The translations under genes were made by a program, and so were the position numbers. Shown in pieces: positions 1 through 7,283 of a stretch of 12,085 nt of DNA. The notes beneath the pieces are model-generated. The model was not told where the DNA came from. It worked only from the letters and a program-made list of their open reading frames with translations, and made no database searches. This stretch comes from Bacteroidota bacterium. GTDB lineage: Bacteria > Bacteroidota > Bacteroidia > NS11-12g > UBA955. Position 1 is the stretch's first letter. Each line of letters starts with the position of its first letter. Where the stretch lies: NCBI GenBank assembly GCA_009918425.1, contig RGEC01000047.1:1-12085 (forward strand), in the 5' to 3' direction.

Positions 1-1855
1 CCCCGGCTGGAGTGGGATGGTAAGTGTGCTGGAAGATTCCCCAAATACCCTGCTGGATAAACGGGTAATTTCATTGCACGATCTGATTTATGTGGAATTG
101 TTGATGGAAATCGATGCACTGGATGCCAAATATGGTGAAGACTGGTCTCCGCTGGATACACATCTGGATTCTGCACCGGAGGATCTTTTTCAGCCTTACA
201 GGCCCAACACAACAGATGAGGCACTTGCAATCTGGCAGGAGGCTTACGAATGGACGTACTATGAACAGGTACTTGCAGGAATCAGCAAAGCCCATCATCA
301 GGACGACGGTAATCATCCCAAATCATTTGATGCCATATTCTGTATTGATGATAGGGAATGTTCATTGAGACGCTATATTGAGCAAACCGATTCCAATTGC
401 CGCACATGGGGAACACCGGGTTTTTTTAATGTAGCCTTTTACTATCAGCCGGAGCATGGCAAGTTTTATACAAAGGTCTGTCCTGCACCCTTAACACCAG
501 TTCACCTGATCAAGGAATACAATCCCCAAAAAGCGCTGTCTTCGGATGTGCATTTCACCAAACAAACCCACTCCGTGGTATCTGGATGGCTCATCTCCCA
601 GACTTTGGGTTTCTGGTCAGCATTTAAACTGTTTCTAAACATTTTTAAACCGGGCATAAGTCCGGCCACAACCTATTCTTTTAGCCATATGGATAGGCGG
701 GCCAGGCTGTCTGTAGAAAACAAAAAGCCCGAAGACAAGGTACATGGCCTGCAGATCGGTTTCACCCTTGATGAAATGACAGATCGGGTTGAAGGACTGC
801 TCAAAAGCATAGGACTAACCGATCAGTTTGGCAATCTGGTATATGTTGTGGGGCATGGGGCCAGCAGCATAAACAATACGCATTACGCCGGCTATGATTG
901 CGGAGCCTGCTCAGGCCGCCCCGGTTCGGTAAACGCCCGGGTTGTTTCTCACATGGCCAATCATCCTTTTGTGCGTGAGAAACTTGAACAACGCGGTCTG
1001 AAGATTCCTGCCGGCACCCGCTTTATTGGTGCTTTGCATGACACAACCCGAGATGAGATAGAGTTTTATGACGATGATCAGCTACCCGAAGATTTGCAAC
1101 AGCAGCACCAACAGAATATTTTGGTTTTTAAGAAAGCTTTGTCTTTCAATGCTAAGGAGCGTTCCAGAAGGTTTATTCTCACCGAAACCTCAGCTGCGCC
1201 TGAACGTGTACATGAACAGGTAAAGCTTCGCTCGGTTTCATTGTTTGAACCCAGGCCGGAATTGAACCATGCCACCAATACCTTGTGCGTTGTGGGGAGG
1301 AGAGGCTTAACGGATCATCTTTTTTTGGATCGCAGGGCATTTTTAAATTCCTACGATTACCGGGTGGATCCGGAAGGGAAATATCTACTAAACATTTTGA
1401 AGGCGGCTACTCCTGTTTGCGGAGGTATCAATCTGGAATATTATTTTTCCAGGGTTGATAATCAGCGCCTGGGGGCTGGTACAAAACTACCTCACAACGT
1501 CATGGGCCTTATTGGTGTGGCAAACGGTGCCGACGGCGATTTAAGAACTGGTTTGCCATGGCAAATGGTGGAAGTGCATGATCCGCTGCGGCTGTTAATT
1601 ATTGCAGAACATTTCCCCGAAGTGGTGAAGACAATTCTGATGTCTTCTCCCGAAACGTATGAATGGTATCAGCATAACTGGGTAAATATGGTAGTGGTGC
1701 ATCCGGAAACCCATGTTATGTACAGGTTTAAGGATGGTGAATTTAAACCGTATCTGCCGCCTGCAATAGCTTTGCCTACCTGTTTCGATCTAAATGGTCT
1801 GATTGAAACAGAATCAGAGAATATTCCTGTTCAACTTTTAATGCAAGCCTCATGA
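1..1855 (+). CDS. dabA: DabA-type inorganic carbon transporter subunit (DUF2309/UPF0753), 5'-truncated
   Basis: This is the C-terminal part of DabA, the cytoplasmic, zinc-binding, beta-carbonic-anhydrase-like subunit of the DAB inorganic carbon accumulation complex, which works with a membrane proton-channel partner (DabB). The reading frame is open to the window edge: the first complete codon is at base 2 and reads PGWSG before the ATG at 17, so that ATG is internal and the true start lies upstream. Counting from that internal Met, the metal-site motifs are present: Cys109 and Asp111 in FCIDDRECS, and His280 and Cys295 in GHGASS...AGYDCGAC. The 15-residue spacing of the second pair equals that of His524/Cys539 in Halothiobacillus DabA2, which supports an intact zinc site. 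Its stop codon overlaps the start of the next gene, a DabB-like protein, so the two are probably translationally coupled. About 617 residues are visible; family members are usually longer, fitting a missing N-terminus. Confidence 0.93.
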   Translation, partial: PGWSGMVSVLEDSPNTLLDKRVISLHDLIYVELLMEIDALDAKYGEDWSPLDTHLDSAPEDLFQPYRPNTTDEALAIWQEAYEWTYYEQVLAGISKAHHQDDGNHPKSFDAIFCIDDRECSLRRYIEQTDSNCRTWGTPGFFNVAFYYQPEHGKFYTKVCPAPLTPVHLIKEYNPQKALSSDVHFTKQTHSVVSGWLISQTLGFWSAFKLFLNIFKPGISPATTYSFSHMDRRARLSVENKKPEDKVHGLQIGFTLDEMTDRVEGLLKSIGLTDQFGNLVYVVGHGASSINNTHYAGYDCGACSGRPGSVNARVVSHMANHPFVREKLEQRGLKIPAGTRFIGALHDTTRDEIEFYDDDQLPEDLQQQHQQNILVFKKALSFNAKERSRRFILTETSAAPERVHEQVKLRSVSLFEPRPELNHATNTLCVVGRRGLTDHLFLDRRAFLNSYDYRVDPEGKYLLNILKAATPVCGGINLEYYFSRVDNQRLGAGTKLPHNVMGLIGVANGADGDLRTGLPWQMVEVHDPLRLLIIAEHFPEVVKTILMSSPETYEWYQHNWVNMVVVHPETHVMYRFKDGEFKPYLPPAIALPTCFDLNGLIETESENIPVQLLMQAS

Positions 1856-3729
1856 ATCTTTCATTGCTAATCAATCTTTTTATTGCCCTGCCGTTGCTGG
1901 GGTTCTTAATCAGCCTGCTGATACCTGCAACCAAAGAAATAACGCTTTCGAGGATTGCCTTTACCACGGCCGGATTAAATCTGTTGGCTTTTATCATCTT
2001 TGCCTGTTATTGGGGATTTGCTGGTTTTCCTGAACTGAATATTAAGGATATCTATCTTTACGAATCTGCAGGCAATAGTTTTCTGCTTGATTTTTATTTT
2101 GATAAGGTAACCGCGGTTTATATGCTGGTAGGCGCATTGCTTACCTTTCTCATTACCGTTTACAGCCGTTATTATTTGCACCGGGAATCCGGTTACAAGC
2201 GGTTTTTTAATACCGTACTGTTTTTCTACCTGGGGTACAATGTTACCATCTTTTCAGGAAACTTTGAAACCCTGTTTATAGGCTGGGAATTCATTGGTAT
2301 TTCCTCCTTTTTGTTGATTGCCTTTTACCGTGACAGGTATCTGCCGGTTCGCAACGCGGTAAAGGTTTTTACAATATACAGAATCGGGGATCTTGGAATA
2401 TTGCTGGCCATGTGGGCAAGTCACCATTTATGGCATGAAAACATCACCTTTAATAAATTGCACAATGCCATTCTGGTGCACGAACATCTGCAGGGCCACA
2501 CAGCAATTGGTGTTTTTATTTCCATGATGATTCTGCTGGCTGCCGCGGTTAAATCTGCACAGTTGCCATTTTCATCCTGGCTCCCCAGGGCAATGGAAGG
2601 GCCTACACCAAGCAGCGCAATTTTCTACGGTTCACTGTCTGTGCATTTTGGTGTGTTTTTGCTGCTAAGAACCTACCCATTCTGGGAAAATCAATGGTCG
2701 GTGAGAATAATGATAGCCGCGCTTGGATTGGCAACAGCCGTATTTTCAGGCCTGATTGCCAGGGTTCAGTCTTCCATAAAAACCCAGATTGCGTATGCCT
2801 CTATTTCGCAAATCGGACTGATTTTTATTGAAATAGCAGCGGGTTGGCACATACTGGCGCTGATACACTTTGCCGGCAATGCTTTTTTAAGAACCTATCA
2901 GCTGCTGGTGTCGCCGTCGGTTGTGAGTTATCTTATGCGTGAACAATTTTACCACTTTACGCCCCGCAGGGATGTGTTGGAAAATGTACTTCCCAAAAGC
3001 TTCCGCTACACAACGTATATGCTTTCTTTAAAGGAATGGAATCTGGATGTTTTCCTCAACAGGGTGATTTTCAGAAACGTGAAAATTCTGGGCCATCAGC
3101 TTGATTTTCTGAATATGAAGAATGTGTTGTTTTACTTTGTGCCTGTTTATTTTATGGGCTTACTTGCACTGAATTACAGAGATAGTATTCCAGTTGAAAT
3201 GGCATTTATTTTGCCAATATTGTTTTCGCTGATTGGATTGTTAATGGTGCTGAAATCTTTCTCTGAAAGGTCTTCCCCCATATTGGCTTGGATGTTGATA
3301 CTTATGAACCATTTTTGGATAGCTCTGGCAGTATCCTTTAATGAAAAATTTGACATGGAAGATACTTTGCTATATCTGTCGGGCCTAACTATGGCCGGCA
3401 TTTTAGGATTTATGCTACTTAAGTGGATCGCTTCCAGAGAAGTGAAAGCTTTCGACCTTAACGGATATTACGGACACGTATATGAATATCCTTTTACGGC
3501 TATTGTTTTTCTAATAGCATGTTTGGGACTTATGGGATTCCCTATATCTCCCACTTTTATAGGGGAAGACCTGATTTTTAGTCATATCCATGAAAATCAG
3601 TATCTACTTGCTGTTATAAATTCCACCGGATTTATCTTTGGCGGAATAGCCATCATTCGGATCTATGCCAGGCTGTTTCTGGGTCCGCATGTGAAAACGT
3701 ATCACGAAACGGCTATAAAATCATCTTAA
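1852..3729 (+). CDS. dabB: NuoL/ND5-like proton-channel subunit, DabB partner of DabA
   Basis: This 625-aa polytopic membrane protein belongs to the proton-conducting NuoL/MrpA family and is most likely DabB, which couples ion flow to CO2 hydration by DabA. Family landmarks are the helix-5 Glu (E146 in FIGWEFIG), the helix-7 Lys (K234 in AVKSAQLPF), WLPRAMEGPTP at 243-252, and IKTQIAYASISQIGL at 309-323. The ATG overlaps the dabA stop as ATGA. Several details are unusual. The His after GPTPxSA is replaced by Tyr259. The NuoL HxxxHxxxK signature of helix 10 reads His339, Asn343, Arg347. The helix-12 SKDE motif reads GED (571-573). Between the last two motifs there are about 165 more residues than in NuoL, with a hydrophilic stretch near 362-425 and about four hydrophobic segments (427-526). 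The C-terminus ends after two further helices, so the long lateral helix of NuoL is absent. No other complex I genes are adjacent, so a respiratory NuoL role is unlikely. Confidence 0.85.
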   Translation: MNLSLLINLFIALPLLGFLISLLIPATKEITLSRIAFTTAGLNLLAFIIFACYWGFAGFPELNIKDIYLYESAGNSFLLDFYFDKVTAVYMLVGALLTFLITVYSRYYLHRESGYKRFFNTVLFFYLGYNVTIFSGNFETLFIGWEFIGISSFLLIAFYRDRYLPVRNAVKVFTIYRIGDLGILLAMWASHHLWHENITFNKLHNAILVHEHLQGHTAIGVFISMMILLAAAVKSAQLPFSSWLPRAMEGPTPSSAIFYGSLSVHFGVFLLLRTYPFWENQWSVRIMIAALGLATAVFSGLIARVQSSIKTQIAYASISQIGLIFIEIAAGWHILALIHFAGNAFLRTYQLLVSPSVVSYLMREQFYHFTPRRDVLENVLPKSFRYTTYMLSLKEWNLDVFLNRVIFRNVKILGHQLDFLNMKNVLFYFVPVYFMGLLALNYRDSIPVEMAFILPILFSLIGLLMVLKSFSERSSPILAWMLILMNHFWIALAVSFNEKFDMEDTLLYLSGLTMAGILGFMLLKWIASREVKAFDLNGYYGHVYEYPFTAIVFLIACLGLMGFPISPTFIGEDLIFSHIHENQYLLAVINSTGFIFGGIAIIRIYARLFLGPHVKTYHETAIKSS

Positions 3730-3751
3730 AAAATATAAAATTAAAAAGACT

Positions 3752-5383
3752 ATGAATACCTCAAAAAAACTGATACCGCAGGATGGTATCGCAGGATTAA
3801 AGGAAAATTTCAGTCAGGATGCATTGAGCGGTTTTCTAGTATTTCTACTGGCCTTGCCTTTGAGTCTTGGCATTGCCAAAGCATCCGATTTCCCGGCAAT
3901 TATGGGACTTGTAACAGCCATGATAGGCGGTGTATTTGTTTCCATGATTGCAGGATCGCCTCTTACCATAAAAGGGCCTGCTGCAGGCCTTATCGTGATT
4001 GTGGCAGGAGCGGTTGCAGAACTGGGACACGGCGATGTTTCGTTAGGCTGGAAACTGGCTTTGGGGGCTGTGGTAGTTGCAGGTGTCATTCAAATTTTGT
4101 TTGGATTGATAAAAATGGGATCGCTGGTGAATTTCTTCCCCCTGAGCGCGGTGCATGGCATGCTCGCCGCTATTGGTCTAATTATTATCAGCAAACAGCT
4201 TCATATTTTGCTGGGCATCAACCCCGTGAACGAGGCAGGAAAGCCTCTCGTAGAACCTTTTGAGCTGATTGAAAAATTGCCGGATACCTTCGGACATCTG
4301 GATAAAAACGCCACCATTGTGGGTTTGATCAGTTTATTGATTGTGTTTTTGTGGCCAAGAATCAAACAGCCGCTGCTTAAGAAAATTCCGGCTCCTGTGA
4401 TTGTATTATTGGTTGCCATTCCGCTGGCAAAGTACCTGTCTCTCAAGCAACTGGTGCACTTTGACAAAAGCTTTATCGAAACCCTGAATGTTAATGTTGA
4501 TTTTAGTGGATTCTCACAAACCGGCACGTTTATAAAATATGTAATCATGTTTGCGCTGGTTGGAAGTCTCGAGGCTTTGCTTACCGTTAAGGCCATCGAC
4601 ATGCTGGATCCCTGGCATAGAAAAAGCAATGCAAACAAAGATCTTATGGCAGTGGGCACAGGCAACATACTGGCCGGTGTTCTTGGAGGACTGCCCATGA
4701 TCAGCGAAGTGGCCCGAAGCAGTTCCAATGTTGCCAACGGCGCCCGCACCCGTTGGGCCAATTTCTTTCATGGTGTTTTTATTCTCGGGTTTTTATTTCT
4801 GAATCTTCAGTTCAGTGATTTAATTCCAACTCCCGCCCTTGCTGCCATGCTTATCGGTGTGGGTTATCGTCTGGCCAGTCCTAAGGAATTTGGGTTGATG
4901 GCTAAAATTGGGAAAGAACAACTAATGGTGTTCTGTGTAACCATCTTTGTAACCCTGGCAACAGATTTATTGGTTGGTATTGCTGCAGGTATTGTTACGG
5001 AACTGATTTCCCAATATTTCTTTGGAGCTCCGCTGGAATCCATGTTCAAAGCTCATACTTCTCTTCGTGGCAATAACCTTAAGGTAGCCGGATCGGCAGT
5101 ATTTAGCAACTGGCTCGGAATAAAAAGAAAACTCGATTCCATTCCCAATACTGAAAAAGCCGTCATTGATCTGTCAGCCTGTAATTTTGTGGATCATACT
5201 GTGATTGATAATCTTCATCATCTGAAACGGGATTTCGAAAATGAAGGAGGCAATTTAACCATCATTGGACTTGAAGAGCTCAGGCCGGCTACCAACAGCA
5301 ATCATGAGCATGCAGCCTTAAAAAGGTCCAGAGAAAAGCGCGTTTCACTGAAGCACGCAAAAGAAAATTTACATCAATCATAA
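3752..5383 (+). CDS. SulP family anion (probably bicarbonate) transporter with STAS domain
   Basis: This 543-aa inner-membrane transporter of the SulP/SLC26 family has about 12-14 hydrophobic segments between residues 25 and 425, then a cytoplasmic STAS domain at about 440-510 (VIDLSACNFVDHT at 471-483). The SulP signature region near the N-terminus is clear (ALPLSLGIAKAS at 34-45, GSPLTIKGPAAG at 68-79). The substrate is inferred: the gene follows dabA-dabB with a 22-nt, A-rich gap, which suggests bicarbonate. The sodium-site region known from cyanobacterial BicA is not the same here. The BicA Asp258/Thr262 pair aligns by eye with Glu274/Thr278 (SLEALLT), and the following loop reads GGLPMISEVARSS at 312-324. 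It resembles the SulP group often found beside carbonic anhydrases in heterotrophic marine bacteria (recollection). The tail after 511 is polar and basic. Sulfate or another anion cannot be excluded. Confidence 0.88.
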   Translation: MNTSKKLIPQDGIAGLKENFSQDALSGFLVFLLALPLSLGIAKASDFPAIMGLVTAMIGGVFVSMIAGSPLTIKGPAAGLIVIVAGAVAELGHGDVSLGWKLALGAVVVAGVIQILFGLIKMGSLVNFFPLSAVHGMLAAIGLIIISKQLHILLGINPVNEAGKPLVEPFELIEKLPDTFGHLDKNATIVGLISLLIVFLWPRIKQPLLKKIPAPVIVLLVAIPLAKYLSLKQLVHFDKSFIETLNVNVDFSGFSQTGTFIKYVIMFALVGSLEALLTVKAIDMLDPWHRKSNANKDLMAVGTGNILAGVLGGLPMISEVARSSSNVANGARTRWANFFHGVFILGFLFLNLQFSDLIPTPALAAMLIGVGYRLASPKEFGLMAKIGKEQLMVFCVTIFVTLATDLLVGIAAGIVTELISQYFFGAPLESMFKAHTSLRGNNLKVAGSAVFSNWLGIKRKLDSIPNTEKAVIDLSACNFVDHTVIDNLHHLKRDFENEGGNLTIIGLEELRPATNSNHEHAALKRSREKRVSLKHAKENLHQS

Positions 5384-5387
5384 AACC

Positions 5388-6137
5388 ATGAGACGTTTAA
5401 TTATATGGGCAATACTGTCACTTTTTGCAACAAATATGTATCGTGTAAATGCCCAAAATAGAATTACCGATGAAAATGACATCTTTTGGATGCCCGTAAC
5501 CATCAGCACAAAACTGAATAAACAATTTGCACTGCATACCGAATATCAGTGGCGTAGAAATCACTATGGTAAAACTTGGCAGCAAAGTTTGCTGCGTATG
5601 GGTTTGACCTATAGCAGAGGGAAAAATGTAACATACCAGGTCGGCTACGGTTGGATTCTTACTTATCCATATGGCGATTATCCGATTGCAGCCAACGGTA
5701 CCTTTACCGAGCATCGCTTGTATCAGCAGATGCAGATCAAAACCGGTATTAATGAAAAAGGGGCTGTCCTGATAAACCGTTTGCGCCTTGAACAAAGGTG
5801 GCTTGCAGCGCTTAACGCCGACGGCAGTTTTAACCACTGGAATTATCTGAATCGTATTCGTCTGAACCAGCGGTACAATTTTCCTTTCAAGGCATTTGGC
5901 AAAGACTGCTATTTTACGCTTATGGATGAGATTTTCATCGGTTTTGGGCAACATGTAGGCCAGAATGTATTTGATCAGAACCGACTTTTCGGTTTGCTGG
6001 GCTGGAATGTCAGTAAAAAGGCGCAGATAGAATTTGGCGTGTTAAACCAGATTGTGCAGCAAGGGAAGGCGGTTAACAATAAGCCTGTTTTTCAGTATAA
6101 TACCGGTCCGGTGCTGGGTTGTAATTTAAAACTATAA
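5388..6137 (+). CDS. DUF2490 outer-membrane beta-barrel protein
   Basis: This 249-aa exported protein has an N-terminal signal peptide (basic MRR, hydrophobic 4-18, likely cleavage after VNA near residue 22). The rest is alternating polar/hydrophobic strands rich in Tyr, Trp and Arg (for example EYQWRRNHYGK, RLRLEQRW, NHWNYLNRIRLNQRYNF) and a terminal strand ending in Leu, as expected for an outer-membrane barrel. The pattern matches the DUF2490 family common in Bacteroidota, whose function is not established. It starts 4 nt after the sulP stop, so it is almost certainly in the same transcript as the inorganic-carbon genes. A role as outer-membrane channel or accessory for that uptake system is inference from position only. 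Its stop codon directly abuts the stop codon of the convergent nadD, with no room for a terminator between them. Confidence 0.8.
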   Translation: MRRLIIWAILSLFATNMYRVNAQNRITDENDIFWMPVTISTKLNKQFALHTEYQWRRNHYGKTWQQSLLRMGLTYSRGKNVTYQVGYGWILTYPYGDYPIAANGTFTEHRLYQQMQIKTGINEKGAVLINRLRLEQRWLAALNADGSFNHWNYLNRIRLNQRYNFPFKAFGKDCYFTLMDEIFIGFGQHVGQNVFDQNRLFGLLGWNVSKKAQIEFGVLNQIVQQGKAVNNKPVFQYNTGPVLGCNLKL

Positions 6138-6710
6138 TTACGTCCCATAACCGCCCTGTGTAAGCAACTCGCGCACTGCCTCGGGTACCAGATAGCGAAT
6201 ACTCTTTTTTTGCTCTATTAAACCACGAATGTGGGTGGCTGAAATATCCAGAAATGGGGCGGTATAGGAGATAATGCGTGCTTTTGGAAAAGAACATGTT
6301 AATTCGCTACCCAAGCGGTTATATACATGAAAATCAGACAATGTGCAAAGGCGGTCTATGTCTTTCCATTCATGCAGTCGGGGCAGGTTGTCTGAACCCA
6401 TGATGATGGAAAAATGATTGTTGCTTTTTTCAAGCAGGTGTTCCACGGTATGGATGGTGTAGGAGGGTAGCGGCAGTCTGAATTCTATATCCATGGCCCG
6501 AAATTGTGGGTTTTCAGCCACAGCGGCTTTTACCATATCCAAACGCAGGTTTTGCGGCAGTAAATCTTTTTGTTCTTTGAATGGATTCTGCGGTGATACC
6601 ACAAACCAAATTTCATCAAACGGTCCTTCGTTGAGCATGTGCTGGGCAATAATCAGGTGCCCGTTATGAATAGGGTTAAAGGATCCGAAATACAAGCCTA
6701 CATGGGCCAT
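6138..6710 (-). CDS. nadD: Nicotinate-nucleotide adenylyltransferase (NadD)
   Basis: NadD transfers AMP from ATP to nicotinate mononucleotide to make deamido-NAD, the penultimate step of NAD synthesis, in the cytoplasm. The 190-aa length is normal. The nucleotidyltransferase signature GSFNPIHNGH is at 9-18, SYTIHTVEHL at 83-92, MGSDNL at 104-109 and the C-terminal ISATHIRG at 156-163; these correspond to the ATP- and substrate-binding motifs of the family. The start ATG shares one base with the gmk stop codon (TGATG), so translation is probably coupled to gmk. It is the last gene of the minus-strand unit and converges on the DUF2490 gene without any spacer. Nothing looks damaged. Confidence 0.97.
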   Translation of the reverse strand: MAHVGLYFGSFNPIHNGHLIIAQHMLNEGPFDEIWFVVSPQNPFKEQKDLLPQNLRLDMVKAAVAENPQFRAMDIEFRLPLPSYTIHTVEHLLEKSNNHFSIIMGSDNLPRLHEWKDIDRLCTLSDFHVYNRLGSELTCSFPKARIISYTAPFLDISATHIRGLIEQKKSIRYLVPEAVRELLTQGGYGT

Positions 6711-7279
6711 CAGGGATTATTTAAAAAATCAGTTACCAGTTTTTCGCAAGTTTCCAGGGTGTCTTGCAGCACATCGTTCACCACCACTACATCATACTGG
6801 TTTTCAAAACTCAATTCGTGGTTGGCTTTCGCAATGCGTTCCTGAAGGTGATGTTCCACTTCTGTGCTGCGATTGCGCAGTCGCTGCATCAGTACTTCTA
6901 CGCTGGGCGGTCTGAGGAAAATCGCCAGGGCATCCTGTTTAAAGCGGCGTTTCAGGTTCAAACCGCCTTGCACATCCACATCAAATACCACAGCTTTTCC
7001 GGAATCCCAGATTTTGTGAACCTCACTCCAAAGTGTTCCGTAAAGCACCCCGGCGTATACTTCCTCATGTTCCAGAAATTCGTTGTTTTCTATGCGTTTT
7101 TCAAAATCTTCCGGCTCAAGAAAATGGTATTCACGGCCGTTTTCTTCACCGGGTCTGGGCTTTCGGGTAGTAGCACTCACCGAAAATGCCATTTTGTCGG
7201 GCAGCACCGATAGCAAATGTTTAACCACAGTGGTTTTGCCGGAGCCTGAAGGTGCTGAAAAAATGATGAGTTTGCCCAC
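6710..7279 (-). CDS. gmk: Guanylate kinase
   Basis: Guanylate kinase phosphorylates GMP (and dGMP) to GDP with ATP in the cytoplasm, feeding GTP and dGTP pools. The 189-aa protein has the P-loop APSGSGKT at 9-16, the GMP-binding stretch SATTRKPRPGEENGREYHF at 35-53 (with Arg39, Arg42 and Tyr51), DVDVQGG at 100-106 and the Arg-rich lid region near 133-149. Length and motifs are those of a normal bacterial Gmk. It begins 4 nt downstream of the PNGase F-like gene and its stop overlaps the nadD start. A gmk-nadD pairing is familiar in Bacteroidota; an upstream secreted glycoamidase is less expected, because the yicC-like gene often found there is absent from this position. Confidence 0.97.
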   Translation of the reverse strand: MGKLIIFSAPSGSGKTTVVKHLLSVLPDKMAFSVSATTRKPRPGEENGREYHFLEPEDFEKRIENNEFLEHEEVYAGVLYGTLWSEVHKIWDSGKAVVFDVDVQGGLNLKRRFKQDALAIFLRPPSVEVLMQRLRNRSTEVEHHLQERIAKANHELSFENQYDVVVVNDVLQDTLETCEKLVTDFLNNP

Positions 7280-7283
7280 GGTG

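Noticed and set aside
1852..3729. Respiratory complex I subunit NuoL
   Set aside because: The gene overlaps dabA, no other nuo genes are near, and several NuoL proton-path residues differ.
4201..4761. 186-codon open frame on the minus strand inside the SulP gene
   Set aside because: It lies wholly opposite a clear transporter gene, has no recognisable domain, and its composition is that of a reverse-strand reading of membrane helices.
5418..5954. 178-codon open frame on the minus strand inside the DUF2490 gene
   Set aside because: The plus-strand gene has a signal peptide and barrel pattern; the antisense frame has no motifs.
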